A DNA stretch of 42,533 nt from Periconia sp. R9002 (GCA_023627715.1 JAMAHW010000153.1:1-42533), one strand, 5' to 3'. Numbered from the stretch's first letter, positions 30,163 to 40,158 are shown. Numbers and translations are program-made. The notes: generated by a model from the letters alone, not told the origin.

Positions 30163-31335
30163 AAGATGAGAGCATGAGGCAAGATAGAACGTTTTGTAGG
30201 ATATTTCAAACATGATCCTTTCCCTTTTTAAACATTATAAGCGTTTCATACATCGCTGACGTGTTCCTATCGGATGTGACCTTTGTTTCTCGGTTCTTGG
30301 TCCAGACCAGAGCAGACCGGGTTCTTCTGCTCCTGAACGAGGGATCCCTCCTTACGCTTTCCTCCCATCATTGACAGCAACAGGTAATAACGAGATCAGG
30401 GTTCGTCAATATGCAATTCTCATCTCTGCAATTCCTACCTCTCTCGCTGCGAACTGGCGGTTCCATGCTTCGTGGTCTCCTCGACAGAGCCTTGTCATGT
30501 CCAATCCCGATTTCGGCCAGGCAATCAATCCATGGTGTCGAGATTCTGCGCACAATAGCCAGCCAAATGCTGTTACCGCCTTGCACGGACCGGGTTTCTG
30601 TGTGACTGTATCCTTGGCACTTATAGCACAACTTCCGTCGATACCATCTCTCGTATCGTTCGCACGGAAAGCGTGTGCGGTATCCCCACTTTCACTCCCC
30701 TCCTTTGTAATCCCGCATCTTACAAACACACTTACCAATACTCTTAATCAATTGGGGTGTCCCTACTAATAGCAACAGCTTTTGTTTCGATCTGGGAGCC
30801 GCGGATGCATAGTCGAATAGAGTTCTCATGGTCGAAGTACGGAGATTAAAATTCGTGAATAACGTCAATGAGATCGTATAAGCAATTGCACATGCAGGGC
30901 GAGGGAACGGCGCAGCAGCTACCTAACTGCTAGGTAAGGGGTTTTGGATCGTGGAGGGAGGGCTAGGTTATGAGACCGTGGCTCCTAGGTCCCGGCTATC
31001 AGAACATCAATATGACTACTCTAAGCGATTGAGGTAGCTTCTAGCGATTGCTGAAGAGGAGGCAGCGTACGCTCAGGTAGTACTTGACGCCTTCTATCGT
31101 GGTACTCGCTCGCGGATGCAAGTCAAGGTAGCGATCGCTATTCACTGTACATACGTTGTGCACGTTGCTCATTTACCCTTTGGGAGATGACGGCGGGCGA
31201 TATATGCTCGCTAAATCGGAATTCCAGATCTGGATTTGGCAGGATCAATGAATGCTCAACGATTCAGCCCCCAAGATACGCCCTACAAACAACATATAAA
31301 TGCTCGAACACAGCATGGTCTGCGCCGGAGTTTAT
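30163..31335. other. Intergenic stretch
   Basis: No supported gene. Several overlapping frames on both strands between 30368 and 30770 look like chance. A plus-strand segment near 31040-31140 (LLAIAEEEAAYAQVVLDAFY) has mild protein character but no family. Confidence 0.4.
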
Positions 31336-31842
31336 GTCGGACTTTTACGCCCGGCTGCCGTCCATTCCAATCCTATTTCTCCTATACTATTTATCGCACG
31401 GATTGTTGATTGCAACTTGATCTGTGCCCAACGTTACGCCCCGGGCGATGTTTAGGCCCGACTCCAGTCTATTAGAGGTACCGTGGTTTTTCGACCCCAA
31501 GGGATATAGCACAGACTGGATTTTTACCAGTTGTAGTAAGGCTTCTGTCTTGAACAGTTAGAGAACTACTTTATACAGTTAGGTGTCAGACTTTGGTGTC
31601 CTTTGTCGCCAAGAATTTATTGTAAATTGATTCTTCCTAGACCATCGCATGATTTGTTGAACGTAACATGATTTATGTCGGACTTTACGCCCGGCGGTAA
31701 AAGTCGTTACTTTCGTTGTAGGAAGCCTATCAAAATATTCTTTCTCGTCGCGTGGCAGTGTAGTTGCCCACGGAAGACGCGGTAATGGTAGGAAGGCTAT
31801 GTTAGACGCACAGCATGATCAGTGTCGGACTTTTTACGCCCG
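31336..31842 (+). repeat. Interspersed short repeats upstream of the secreted protein gene
   Basis: Motif A is GTCGGACTTTTACGCCCGGC: 31336-31355, 31677-31695 (one T fewer) and 31824-31844 (one T more, ending CGAC). A partial form lies near 31452-31475 (GGCCCGACTCCAGT). Motif B is GTAGGAAGGCTAT: 31533-31546 (variant), 31718-31730 and 31788-31800. A and C-type flanks share CACAGCATGRTC before motif A. They lie 270-780 bp before the ATG at 32114. Confidence 0.8.
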
Positions 31843-31925
31843 ACTCTACACTGTAAATCGTATTCCGCCTTGCGCTTGTTTGCAGTGTACTCCTGATCGC
31901 AAGTATCGGGCGTGATCTTGTAGTT

Positions 31926-32113
31926 TATAAAGGGTTTCAATAGGACTCTCAGTTTGTGTACTACAGTTCACATTTACAATCGTTTTCTGCATTTACATTT
32001 ACTTTTGCTTTTGCTTTTTCTTTTGCATTTACATTCGTTTACACATTTACATTCGCTTCTACATTTACATTTGTTCACTTCTACATTTGGTTCTCAAGAA
32101 AAATCAGCTGAAG
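31926..32113 (+). promoter_or_regulatory. TATA-like box and T/C-rich leader
   Basis: TATAAA at 31926-31931 precedes a leader (about 31966-32095) made of imperfect repeats of ACATTTAC and CTTTTGC. This low-complexity, pyrimidine-rich leader runs to 20 bp before the start codon, as is common for strongly expressed fungal genes. The transcription start is inferred to lie near 31960. Confidence 0.5.
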
Positions 32114-33545
32114 ATGCGCTTTCAATCCATCAGACTTGCCGTGTTGGCCTCATTGCCTCTCCTCCAAGGTGCAATGGCATCCAAATGGTGTGACATGCCA
32201 CCAGGCCCTTACGCGCAGACGCGCGGAGTCGGTCTGAGGGGTGACACAGATACAGCCGGCGATTGGCAATGTCTCTCCGACTGGCAGAATGGTAACCTCA
32301 TTACCGGCATCGAGGCGTGGGCGTCTGAGTTCGCCATCGAGGGTATCAAGTTTTGGATGGCGGACGGCACAGAGACCCAGTGGTACGGGAGAGGTACAGA
32401 GAACGAGCATCTAAACAGTCACCCTGACAAGCCTTACAAATGGGAGGCCGGGGAGACAGTTAGTGAGTATTATTTCTGTCCTCGAAAGCTTCATAGAGGT
32501 GCTAACGCTCAATCTAGCAATCAAGCTCTGGGGCAACAAAGGACAGTAAGTTTACCCGGGTACAGAGTCGTTTGTGATCGACAAATCAAGTGATGTGGCT
32601 TTTTTCACGCCTTCATCACCTAGTGTGACACCCCTAGTTGTGTTAAGCTAACTTTGTACCGCGAATTTCAGGCTCAAGGGTACGGCAGACAGTAATGCTG
32701 TAGGGCGGATCCAAGTCATAGACAAAAAAAGCGGTGATGTTAAGTACGAGGTCGGCGCTACGGGCAAAAACGCCGTCCAACCAGTGTCCGATGCCCTACC
32801 CCAAGACGGTGGCCTCATTATGGGCGTAAAAGTGCGATCGCAGAAGTGGGTCAGCAACCTGGAATTCCACATGATCAAGTCTCCCGTCACCAGCGCTACA
32901 TTGACTTCAGTCAAATACGAGAACGATCCGGATCGGTACAACGAGAAGAAAGGCGCGATCGAAGAAGCAACCCTAACCGACGTCTACTTCCCGAACCCGA
33001 ACAAGGTTGGCGGATCTAACCAAACGTACAAGTTCGCCAACTCGGTAGGCGTCAAGAAAACCAAAGCCGTCACCGTCGCCGTAACCAATTTGTGGTCAAT
33101 TGGCCTCGATGTCGAGACGGGTGGCGAATTCGGGATCCCAGAAATCGCACAGGCGTCGACCAAAGTCTCATTCAAGTCTCGTTACGACATCTCTAAAGTG
33201 AATACCGATTCTAAAGAGAACACAGACGATCAGACGCTCAGCTATGAGATCGGAAGCGGTACCACCAACAACATGCTCATGCCCCAGCACGCCGTCCACT
33301 GCACGGCCAAATCTCAGAAGGGAACCTTCGCTTCCGATTACACTGGCAAGCTCAAGACTAAACTGCAGGACGGTACGCAGTTTGATTACAACATCAAGGG
33401 TCATGTCGAGACGGTGACCTGGACGGATGCGACGGCGTCGTGTCAGGATATGGCCTTGAAGGATGTTCCTGCCAATGCGAACATAGGAAAAACTAGCGAC
33501 CCCCCTAAGGACAACAACAAGCGCGCTGTAAGTTTCCAGGCTTAA
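32114..33545 (+). CDS. Secreted jacalin-like plus aerolysin-type protein
   Basis: Three exons: 32114-32462, 32518-32545 (only 28 nt) and 32672-33545. Intron 1 is 55 bp (GTGAGT, branch GCTAAC, CTAG) and intron 2 is 126 bp (GTAAGT, branch GCTAAC, TTTCAG). The frame agrees at both junctions and gives 416 residues. A signal peptide covers residues 1 to about 22 (hydrophobic LAVLASLPLLQGAMA). Residues about 40-170 resemble a jacalin-type beta-prism lectin fold (NLITGIEAW, IEGIKFWMADGTE, IKLWGN). The C-terminal half is rich in alternating Ser/Thr/Val strands, in the manner of aerolysin/ETX-MTX2 beta-pore-forming modules. Animal natterin-like proteins have the same two-part order. The likely role is binding glycans outside the cell and inserting into membranes, in defence or competition; this is inferred. 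A GTAAGT at 33529 allows an alternative last intron, but the TAA at 33543-33545 is simpler. Confidence 0.75.
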
Positions 33546-35290
33546 ATACTAGGTCAACTTAAGATAGGTTGAGGGCAGCGATGTATAGACTATGATTTTC
33601 TGTAGATGATTCCAATCCAACTTTAGTCGTTCGTTTCACTATATGTCCTATTCGTCGTGAATTTTCAGAGCTGGAGCTACTTTTTTGCAACTCATTTCCT
33701 CAAAGAAATTTCTTTTCTATTCTCTCGCCTTTATACATTGTATTGTACCGTGAAATTACCTTTTTATATTAGTCTCTCGCTTCTTTTTCTTAAGGCAATT
33801 TATTTTTTTTGCATCTTCAAATACTCTCTCAAACTAAGTTTGAACGGCCTAGGTAGTACTCTAGTACTATCTAAAGTGTCTAACATCCTCATAATCCTCT
33901 TTTTGATGCTGTTGTGATTCGCGGGTACAAACCAGCCTAACAGATGAGAATGCGTTGGGCGTGGTCGTTATGGTCAGCTTCACTAGGGATTCACCATCGG
34001 TATCGCCTCATCCCATGGTGGACAGCCCCCTTACGGCGGCGTCAGCTCATCACGGGAGGCGGGCTGAGAAAGATGAGAATGATCCTCTGACGTGTATGCG
34101 CGAATGACTTTAGGGTCTTTGGGATTTAAATGTGCACCGTGCACGCTGAATGATAGGCTTTGGGATTTAGGGTTGACCTACCTAAATCCCATAGGCCCTA
34201 AATAACGTTTAATCTTGATATAAATTGCAGGGAAGGTCCAGCGCGACTCCGCCTATCTACTGCCGCCCTTTTTATAAGGATCTAATTACTTTTCGTAGTG
34301 GAATCGTAGTGGAAAGGGTAGTGTGTTGATGTTGGCGTAGAGGCTGGTAAGCGAGGCTAGATACCCAATCAGATTACCAGAAACTAACGTCCCTCACTGC
34401 GTAGCAAGACACTCTGTGTGCCGAAACAAACTAGGGGTACTTTAACTTTCAGCAACAGCAAAACCGATGCGCATAACAAATATTGCTATAATTTTACCAC
34501 CAATCAATTGCGAAGAAGAAAACACTTTTGATTGCTACAATTTTACGAAAACAATCTGCTGTAGCTAATTCTGAACGTCTATAGCTAATCTACTCTTTCC
34601 TAAAAATTACATTTACATTGTGGTCCCCGAACCTGATTTGTACAACGACTTCTTCCATGGCCTAATAGACGTCTCTCCCTACAGCGCCAATCTTAAGTCT
34701 TTATCGCTCCAAATTTTTATAGAATGGCCCTGTCTAAGCCCTAGAACCTCCTCTCTAGTAGTAAGAAGTTATCATCAGCCCTATGCACGCTGCACAGTGC
34801 AATTTCATGCAACACCGCCCCGTCGATGGGTACTTCCGGCGGAGGCGAACCACCGATCCTGGCTAAAATGCTCGATGACACCGCATGTCTTACTCATACA
34901 TCTGCAGATAATTTATTGTAAGGTATGTGGCGGCATGGATTGCACGAACGTTCGGATTATCGTAGATCCGACTTGGGATAGGGAGCAGTGTCAAGACTCC
35001 AAGGACTCGGCGCTTGTTTAGTCAGCCAACGCGTCCGCTCGACGCAGCCATCGTACACCTTCAAGATATGGTTCAACGCCCAGCGATACGTACAACACGA
35101 AGACATACCATTCACATCGCCCTCAAGCCCAAAATCTACTGTTGTCCTCTCCGCTGATCGCCGAACGAAAGACCTGGTCAAGCCCACCAGCGCCGGCTCC
35201 TAGACCAAGCAGCAGCCGAGATCTTGTCTCGGCTCGTTGAAGGGGATTACGATGAGATAGGAGAGATACAGGGTAAGGTAGAATGCGGAC
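33546..35290. other. Gene-poor stretch downstream of the secreted protein gene
   Basis: No supported gene. 33650-33900 is very T-rich. An inverted repeat lies at 34161-34191. 34600-34620 contains ATTACATTTACATT, similar to the leader repeats at 31970-32080. Frames between 34620 and 35200 have no recognisable content. Confidence 0.45.
34161..34191. repeat. Perfect 10-bp inverted repeat
   Basis: TGGGATTTAG (34161-34170) and CTAAATCCCA (34182-34191) flank an 11-base loop. A further direct copy of GGGATTTA occurs just before, near 34120. It could form a hairpin or mark a terminator or element end; the function is unknown. Confidence 0.75.
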
Positions 35291-35672
35291 GGGCCTGGAA
35301 GTAAGCCTGCGCTTCGGCATGTGGGTTCAACCGAGCGTTACTGGCAAAACGCCGTCGTTGCAAGCGCACACGAAGGTGGACAGCCCTGCATGTTTTGGTG
35401 ATACAGCTGTGGTACGGTCAAACAATCAACGGCTCCTTACATGAACACTGCAATTGCTAGGGCCGTAGAGACGTGCTCCAGTTTGAGCTCTGGGGGTCAC
35501 TGGGAGCTTTAGATTCATGTTCGTGAGGGATGAGTGCTAGCGGAGCTGTATCCAGCACTCTTTCTCTTCAGCCAGATCTACAAACCATCGCCTCCGGCTC
35601 AAGGTCAAGGCCGGTACGGGTCGGCCATTCTCGCAACTGGTGGTGGCAAATCCCGTATGTTGTGTAGATGTG
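35291..35672 (+). repeat. Dispersed repeat, long copy 5 (inverted partner of 7820-8249)
   Basis: Plus-strand sequence matches the reverse complement of 7820-8249 in order, from GGGCCTGGAAGTAAGCCTGC through CATGTGGGTTCAACCGAGCG, GTGATACAGCTGTGGTACGG, TTCGTGAGGGATGAGTGCTA and ACGGGTCGGCCATTCTCG. Differences are scattered, with many transitions and some small indels. Confidence 0.8.
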
Positions 35673-36192
35673 CTGTGTACCTGTACTTCCATCGCGCCAC
35701 AGTAAGCAAATTGCTGTCCTATTTCCGAACCCTAAGGTATATCAAATAGTGCAGATGTAAACGGCGTAGTCCTTTTTAGCGATTTCATTCTTAGACAAAC
35801 GCCAATCACTGGTGAGAATCTATGGGGGCAGATAGACGAATACAATAGATGGCAGGGGGAACTAAGCAAAAAGTGGAAGACTAGAAGATGAATGCACTTG
35901 CCCTATTTCTTTGTTAAATGTATGCCTTACAGATTTAATGGCTAATCGCGTGGAAAATTCAACGAGTGTTGAGCGATAACATGATATCGAGCAAGCTGAA
36001 CGCCTAGTTGGAAGATTGGCGGTAGTTACACAACAGCCTTCAACGACAGTGCTTACCTCACTAGGCAGGCAGGCAGGCAGGCAGACGAGGCTGAGGAAAC
36101 TCCGACGTCCACACGCACTCGCGCGGGGGAGCAGAGTGCCTCAGCGGCATATCCTTCTTTTCTACCTATGCTGCAGTTGTGCGCGCGACGGC
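35673..36192. other. Intergenic stretch with AGGC microsatellite
   Basis: No gene is seen. Five tandem AGGC units lie at 36063-36082, 110 bp before the ATG of the phosphorylase-like fragment. Confidence 0.5.
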
Positions 36193-36603
36193 ATGGCCTC
36201 GAACAACAGACAGCCCCCACTCCGCTGCGCCGACTACCACGTGGCGTGGGTCTGCGCCGTGGCCGACCTCGAGCTGCTGCCTGCGCGACTGATTCTGGAC
36301 GAAGAACGCCCCACCCCGTCGTACAACACGCACTACGATGAGAATACGTACATCTGCGGCAGGATCAACGGCCACGCCGTCGTTGTTGTGACCTGTCCGC
36401 AGGGCGAGACGGGCAACGTTAACGCGGGGCGGCTAACGGGATCGCTGTTCAAGACGTTCCCCAACATCAGAATGGCGGTGCTCGTCGGCATTGGAGGCGG
36501 TATCCCTTATGCCATCACCCCAGACGACGCCCTCGACGACGTTCACCTAGGAGACGTGGTGGTAGGATGGCCCGGCGACGGGAAGCCGGCCTGTGCGCGC
36601 TAG
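36193..36603 (+). pseudogene. Nucleoside-phosphorylase-like (PNP/UDP) domain, truncated
   Basis: From the ATG at 36193 (GGCATGGCC) the 136-residue frame shows the opening of a phosphorylase-superfamily domain as found at the N-terminus of fungal NLRs. It has DYHVAWVCAVADLELLPAR, a PSYNTHYDENTYICGRINGH segment, VVVTCPQGETGNVNA, and MAVLVGIGGGIP, then LGDVVVGWPGDGKPAC. It stops two codons later, where relatives continue for another 150 or more residues before a NACHT/NB-ARC and repeats. It is therefore only the first half of the domain. Such domains can act on nucleotides or nucleosides in immune-like NLRs, but this fragment lacks the rest of the active site. The next gene begins 15 bp after the stop, in the same frame. 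Confidence 0.8.
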
Positions 36604-36618
36604 GGTTTTGCTTCAGCC

Positions 36619-37113
36619 ATGCCGTTTCTTAGCCTACCAGATGAGTTACTACTCTGCGTATCGGAGAACCTAGGGTCTGAAGAGGACGTCTATGCCCTTG
36701 AACTAGCTAATCAGCAGCTTTACTATCTACTGGATACTCTTCTTTACCGTCACAACATACAATACTCTGGAGGCTCGGCACTCCTCTGGGCGAGTGAACA
36801 TGGCCAGGAGACGACAGTCCAGAAATTCCTTAATGCCGACGTTAAGGCGCAGGGCGGAACCTACAGCAACGCATTATACGCGGCTTCATCTAAAGGCTAC
36901 AAGCCAATTGTAAAGCTGCTGCTCGAAAAGGGCGTTAACGTGAATGCGCGAGGTATGCACTACAACAATGCATTCCGGACGGCCGTATCTGGAGGCCACG
37001 AGCCAATTGTGAGGCTGCTGCTTGAGAAGGACACCGACGTCGATGCACAGGTGGCAGTATCAACACAGGCAGACGTTATCTACTCGCTTCGAGTCTGTAG
37101 AGTGAGCAGATGA
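36619..37113 (+). CDS. F-box-like / ankyrin repeat protein, short
   Basis: A 164-residue frame starts at the ATG at 36619. Residues 1-50 (FLSLPDELLLCVSENL, then YALELANQQLYYLLDTLLY) have the pattern of the fungal F-box-like segment that precedes ankyrin arrays. Two to three ankyrin units follow (ALLWASEHGQETTVQKFLNA, ALYAASSKGYKPIVKLLLEK, AFRTAVSGGHEPIVRLLLEK). The frame leaves the ankyrin pattern after VDAQ and ends 24 codons later. Relatives usually have many more units, so the gene is probably 3'-truncated. It would be expected to bind protein partners, possibly in ubiquitin ligase complexes. It shares the frame of the preceding phosphorylase fragment, with one TAG between. Confidence 0.7.
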   Translation: MPFLSLPDELLLCVSENLGSEEDVYALELANQQLYYLLDTLLYRHNIQYSGGSALLWASEHGQETTVQKFLNADVKAQGGTYSNALYAASSKGYKPIVKLLLEKGVNVNARGMHYNNAFRTAVSGGHEPIVRLLLEKDTDVDAQVAVSTQADVIYSLRVCRVSR

Positions 37114-37366
37114 CACGTGCAATCCGACTATCGGCAAAGTGATGACAATAACACTCTGGTATTCAGGAATCTATATAAAGACAGTACAGCAGCAAAGTAG
37201 TGACGATAGCGACAGTAAAGAACATAAACAGACATGCAAACAATGGAAAACCTCCAAGCAGGAAACCAATCACTTACCCCACTTCCAACGATCAACCCTT
37301 CGCCATGACTCCTTCCGTCTCGAAAAGAGAAGGGAATTCCACGCGCTCGGCAGACCGCCCTCAAGG

Positions 37367-37858
37367 CTACGATTGCGAAACAACGCAATCTTTCGAAATA
37401 TGGCCAGGCTCGCTGCATTTGTAGCAAGTCTTGCCTGTGCAACCGGTCTGCTGTACGGGTGGTTTTGATGGCTGGGGGCAATCTTTCGCCATATGGTTAG
37501 GGCCGGCGCATTTGTAGCAAGCCATGCCAGGTTTGCAAGCGGTGTTTGGCGCTGCTGCAGGTGATTTGGCTGGCTCGCGAGCCTCCACCTTGGACGCCGG
37601 AAGCTGCTCTGGCACTTCGTCTTCCTCGATTCCCGGGAGAGGTTGGGTGCTTGGCTCCTCGCGCGCGGCCAGGCCCTGGGGCTTGACGGGTGGTTGAATG
37701 GGGGGCGCAGGAGTAGAAGAAAATTTCGTGTCCCAAGCTGCTATTTCGCTGAGCTGCTCTGGTGTAATCGGCTTGCAGCTATTGAGGCCTTTGCATCCGG
37801 TGAATCTGGGTGCCGCGGAGACGAGGGCGGCGGATAGAAGGACGAGGAGGAGCTTCAT
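37367..37858 (-). CDS. Predicted secreted protein with two CCHC zinc knuckles
   Basis: A single exon encodes 163 residues from the ATG at 37858. Residues 1-16 (MKLLLVLLSAALVSAA) are a clear signal peptide. A Pro/Glu/Ala-rich linker follows (residues about 45-115). Two canonical zinc knuckles are then seen: CYKCAGPNHMAKDC and, at the C-terminus, CYKCSEPGHISKDC (C-x2-C-x4-H-x4-C). Two extra cysteine pairs lie near the N-terminus (CKGLNSC) and before each knuckle. CCHC knuckles normally bind single-stranded nucleic acid inside cells, so export is unusual. Possible roles are an effector acting on host or microbial RNA, a zinc-binding protein, or a secreted antimicrobial. There is no transmembrane helix or GPI-like tail. 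The 5' side (37859-38010) is rich in C and T in gene orientation. Confidence 0.82.
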   Translation of the reverse strand: MKLLLVLLSAALVSAAPRFTGCKGLNSCKPITPEQLSEIAAWDTKFSSTPAPPIQPPVKPQGLAAREEPSTQPLPGIEEDEVPEQLPASKVEAREPAKSPAAAPNTACKPGMACYKCAGPNHMAKDCPQPSKPPVQQTGCTGKTCYKCSEPGHISKDCVVSQS

Positions 37859-38172
37859 GGTGTTGGATGGGTGGATGTGTTGGTCGCTTGCAATGGAAAA
37901 AGGTGTGGTCTGCGAACAAATGTAATGTAAAGACTGACTGGCCAGAGTACGATTGTTGAAAAAAGAGAAAGAGTGAAGAAGTGAATTTGCTGCTGCTGAA
38001 TTCGTAACTGAAGCTTCTGTTGCCCGATAGTTATATTCCGGGACACTTGAAAAGGATCAACAGACGCATTGTCCTGTTCAGAGATGGATACTATGCATCA
38101 CAGAGTAGATGGACTTTCGAGAAGTTCTCCATCACCTCTCGCAGAGGAAGAATACTGTCGGGAAGAGCGCAA

Positions 38173-38293
38173 ATGAGGCAGAAGAGGCAATTCGTGGGAT
38201 CGTATGCGGAGGGAGAGAAGTGGATGGCGCAGTGTAAATAAGTGGTATTGGATGGATATTTAGACGGGTGAGTGGCTTGTGAAGGGGAATGCT
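38173..38293 (+). pseudogene. Second RecQ-type helicase scrap
   Basis: The frame reads RQFVGSYAEGEKWMAQCK, stop, VVLDGYLDG, stop, VACEGEC. It lines up with QRLVGAYVEG, then TCRRVVLDGYLD, then VACEEGEEKC in the helicase tail at 28900-29030. Stops are TAA at 38239-38241 and TGA at 38269-38271. Upstream similarity may begin near 38066 but is too weak to fix. It is a decayed piece of another copy of the same helicase family. Confidence 0.62.
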
Positions 38294-38387
38294 TGTCCAA
38301 TTCTTGCTACAGCAGTAGAGGTAAGAGGTCGTGCTGCTTACAAACACTTTACATGTAGGCTAGGAAGACTTCGTATTGTTCCGAGAC

Positions 38388-40158
38388 TCAATTGGCTACT
38401 CCAGGCCTGCTCCCCATGGACCCTTTGGCCGACCTATGGCTCTTCGATGGGACAGAAGTAGATCTTTGTGTGGAGCTTCTTACTGAGCTAGAGACGCTAC
38501 TTCTCGAAACTGTGGTTTCATTCATGTGTTCATCGGCACAGCTTCTGCTAAGCCTGGTGCTGTGTTTTCTCGCTCGCTGGTCTTCATTGCTGCTAGTCCT
38601 TACACTTTGATTCATGAATGTATCCAGTAGGCGAAGTGCGCAATGACGCTCATGAGTTGCTTGAATCAAAATCCCCTGTGTAGAAAATAGGGTGTATCCA
38701 TGGAAGACAAGAGCCTTCTCTGCGTATATCTGAGGAAAGAGAACCACAACTGGTTCCGCGAGGTCCGATTCTGGATGTCTAAGTCTCTGTAGTTCTTCGC
38801 CACTAATGTTATCATACTTGAGTCTTCTGTCTTCCTCGTTCTGCCATTTGCCTTCTGTGACTTCTCCCGCCACCGTTAGGCTCTGTCTACAACACTGGAG
38901 TTCGGTCCACAAGTTTATCAACTCAGAGAATAAAGCGGTAAGATTTTCCTTGAAGTGATCGTTTTTTGTCATGTCGTCTTGGAGCCAGGGATTGAGTATT
39001 GCGCATACATTGTCTACAGCTTGGGTGGCCATCTCGTCAATACCAGAAGATTTCGCAAAGATCTTCGCCAGTTGGCACCGGATGATTTGGGTCCGATGTA
39101 AATGCGTTCTCATAAGCTTAGCAAGTACCTTCTTCCATGTAGTGTCTTCAATGCTGCCTGCAATGTGTGGAATATGAAAGTCTTGGAGAATGCGATTTGA
39201 TAGTTCTGAAGCAATGACAGCTTCAACAAGAGCGTAACGAATACGTTGGGCCACAGCGGAATTTGAAGGCACTTGCGGTATCCGTGAAATGGAAGCCGAG
39301 GCTTTGACTTGCACCTGATTGCTACATCAGTCACAGGCAAACGCGAAGTAGGTGCGAAGACCAACTGACAGCAGGGTCTGGAAGTGTTCTATGAAAATAA
39401 GTATGGACAAGTTTCGAGATTTTCGTGGCCAGTCGCTCGAAATGCTCACTTCTAGTGCGCAGTTAATATCCGCGGGACATTTGAGGAAAAGTATCTTACG
39501 TTTCATTGGTCTTCAATGGTACGACCCCAAGCTCCTCTCTCTGGGTTGCTACCGACAACTCAAGTTCTTTCAACCGAGCCTCTCTTTCCCGGAGGAGCAA
39601 GCTTTTCATTTGATTCTTATACTCAAGTGAGGTTACCTTACTCTGGTACTCCTCTAGTTGCTTTCGCGCTACACTCAATTGTCTCTGAAGGTTCCTGTTC
39701 TCACCGGCGAGATTCTCAGCCGTTTTTTGTGTCGTCTCAAGGTTTTGTCTCAGGTGCGACAGCTCTTCGGAGTCTTTCGAGTGGCGTTCTTTTTCCTTTT
39801 CCCACTCGCTATATCGGTCCTCGTATGCTTGAAGCAATTGGCTTTTGAAATCGGTCTGCGCCTGTGCTGTCTTCTCTATCCGTATTTTGTATTCTTCTCT
39901 TTCTTGGTTTATCCTCACTATTTCCCCATTTTTAACCTTCAATTCATTATTCTTTCTCTCAAGCTCATTTTGAAGGTTAATCTTGCTGGTTAAAAGCTGG
40001 TCGTACTCCTTCAACCCCTCTGGATTTTTGTGTAGCTCTGCGATTGCGCCATTTATCTTCTGTATGGTAGCGGACAGTTTCGTGGCACTGCCCTCAGTCA
40101 TCATCTTGCTAGCCTCACTTGACGGAGAAGGCACAATACGTTTTCTTCTATCGGGCAT
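38388..40158 (-). CDS. Coiled-coil protein, two exons, unknown function
   Basis: Exon 1 is 40158-39500 and exon 2 is 39321-38388, with a 178-bp intron (GTAAGA donor, GATGTAG acceptor) that keeps the frame; other acceptors nearby lead to early stops. The product is 530 residues. After a basic start (MPDRRKRIVPSPSS), residues about 30-210 form a long Glu/Lys/Gln-rich coiled coil (for example QNELERKNNELKVKNGEIVR). Residues about 225-460 are a mixed helical region with SELSNRILQDFHIP and EPVVVLFPQIYAEKAL. The tail is Ser/Arg-rich (SRSSVSSSVRSSTQRSTSVP). The overall plan matches unnamed Pezizomycotina proteins that I recall only by architecture. It is probably a scaffold or oligomer; no enzymatic motif is seen. 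The frame is free of stops, so the gene is likely intact. Confidence 0.75.

Noticed and set aside
30371..30769. Plus-strand frame of 132 codons with overlapping minus-strand frames
   Set aside because: No domain, poor composition, and frames open on both strands at once; consistent with chance.
33657..33917. Hydrophobic plus-strand frame after the secreted protein gene, possibly an extra exon
   Set aside because: It derives from a T-rich 3' region; joining it through the GTAAGT at 33529 would add an unlikely Phe/Leu-rich tail after a complete protein.
35596..35660. AILATGGGKS on the plus strand, resembling a helicase Walker A loop
   Set aside because: It lies inside the dispersed repeat whose other copy (7820-8249) does not conserve this reading, and no further helicase motifs follow in that frame.
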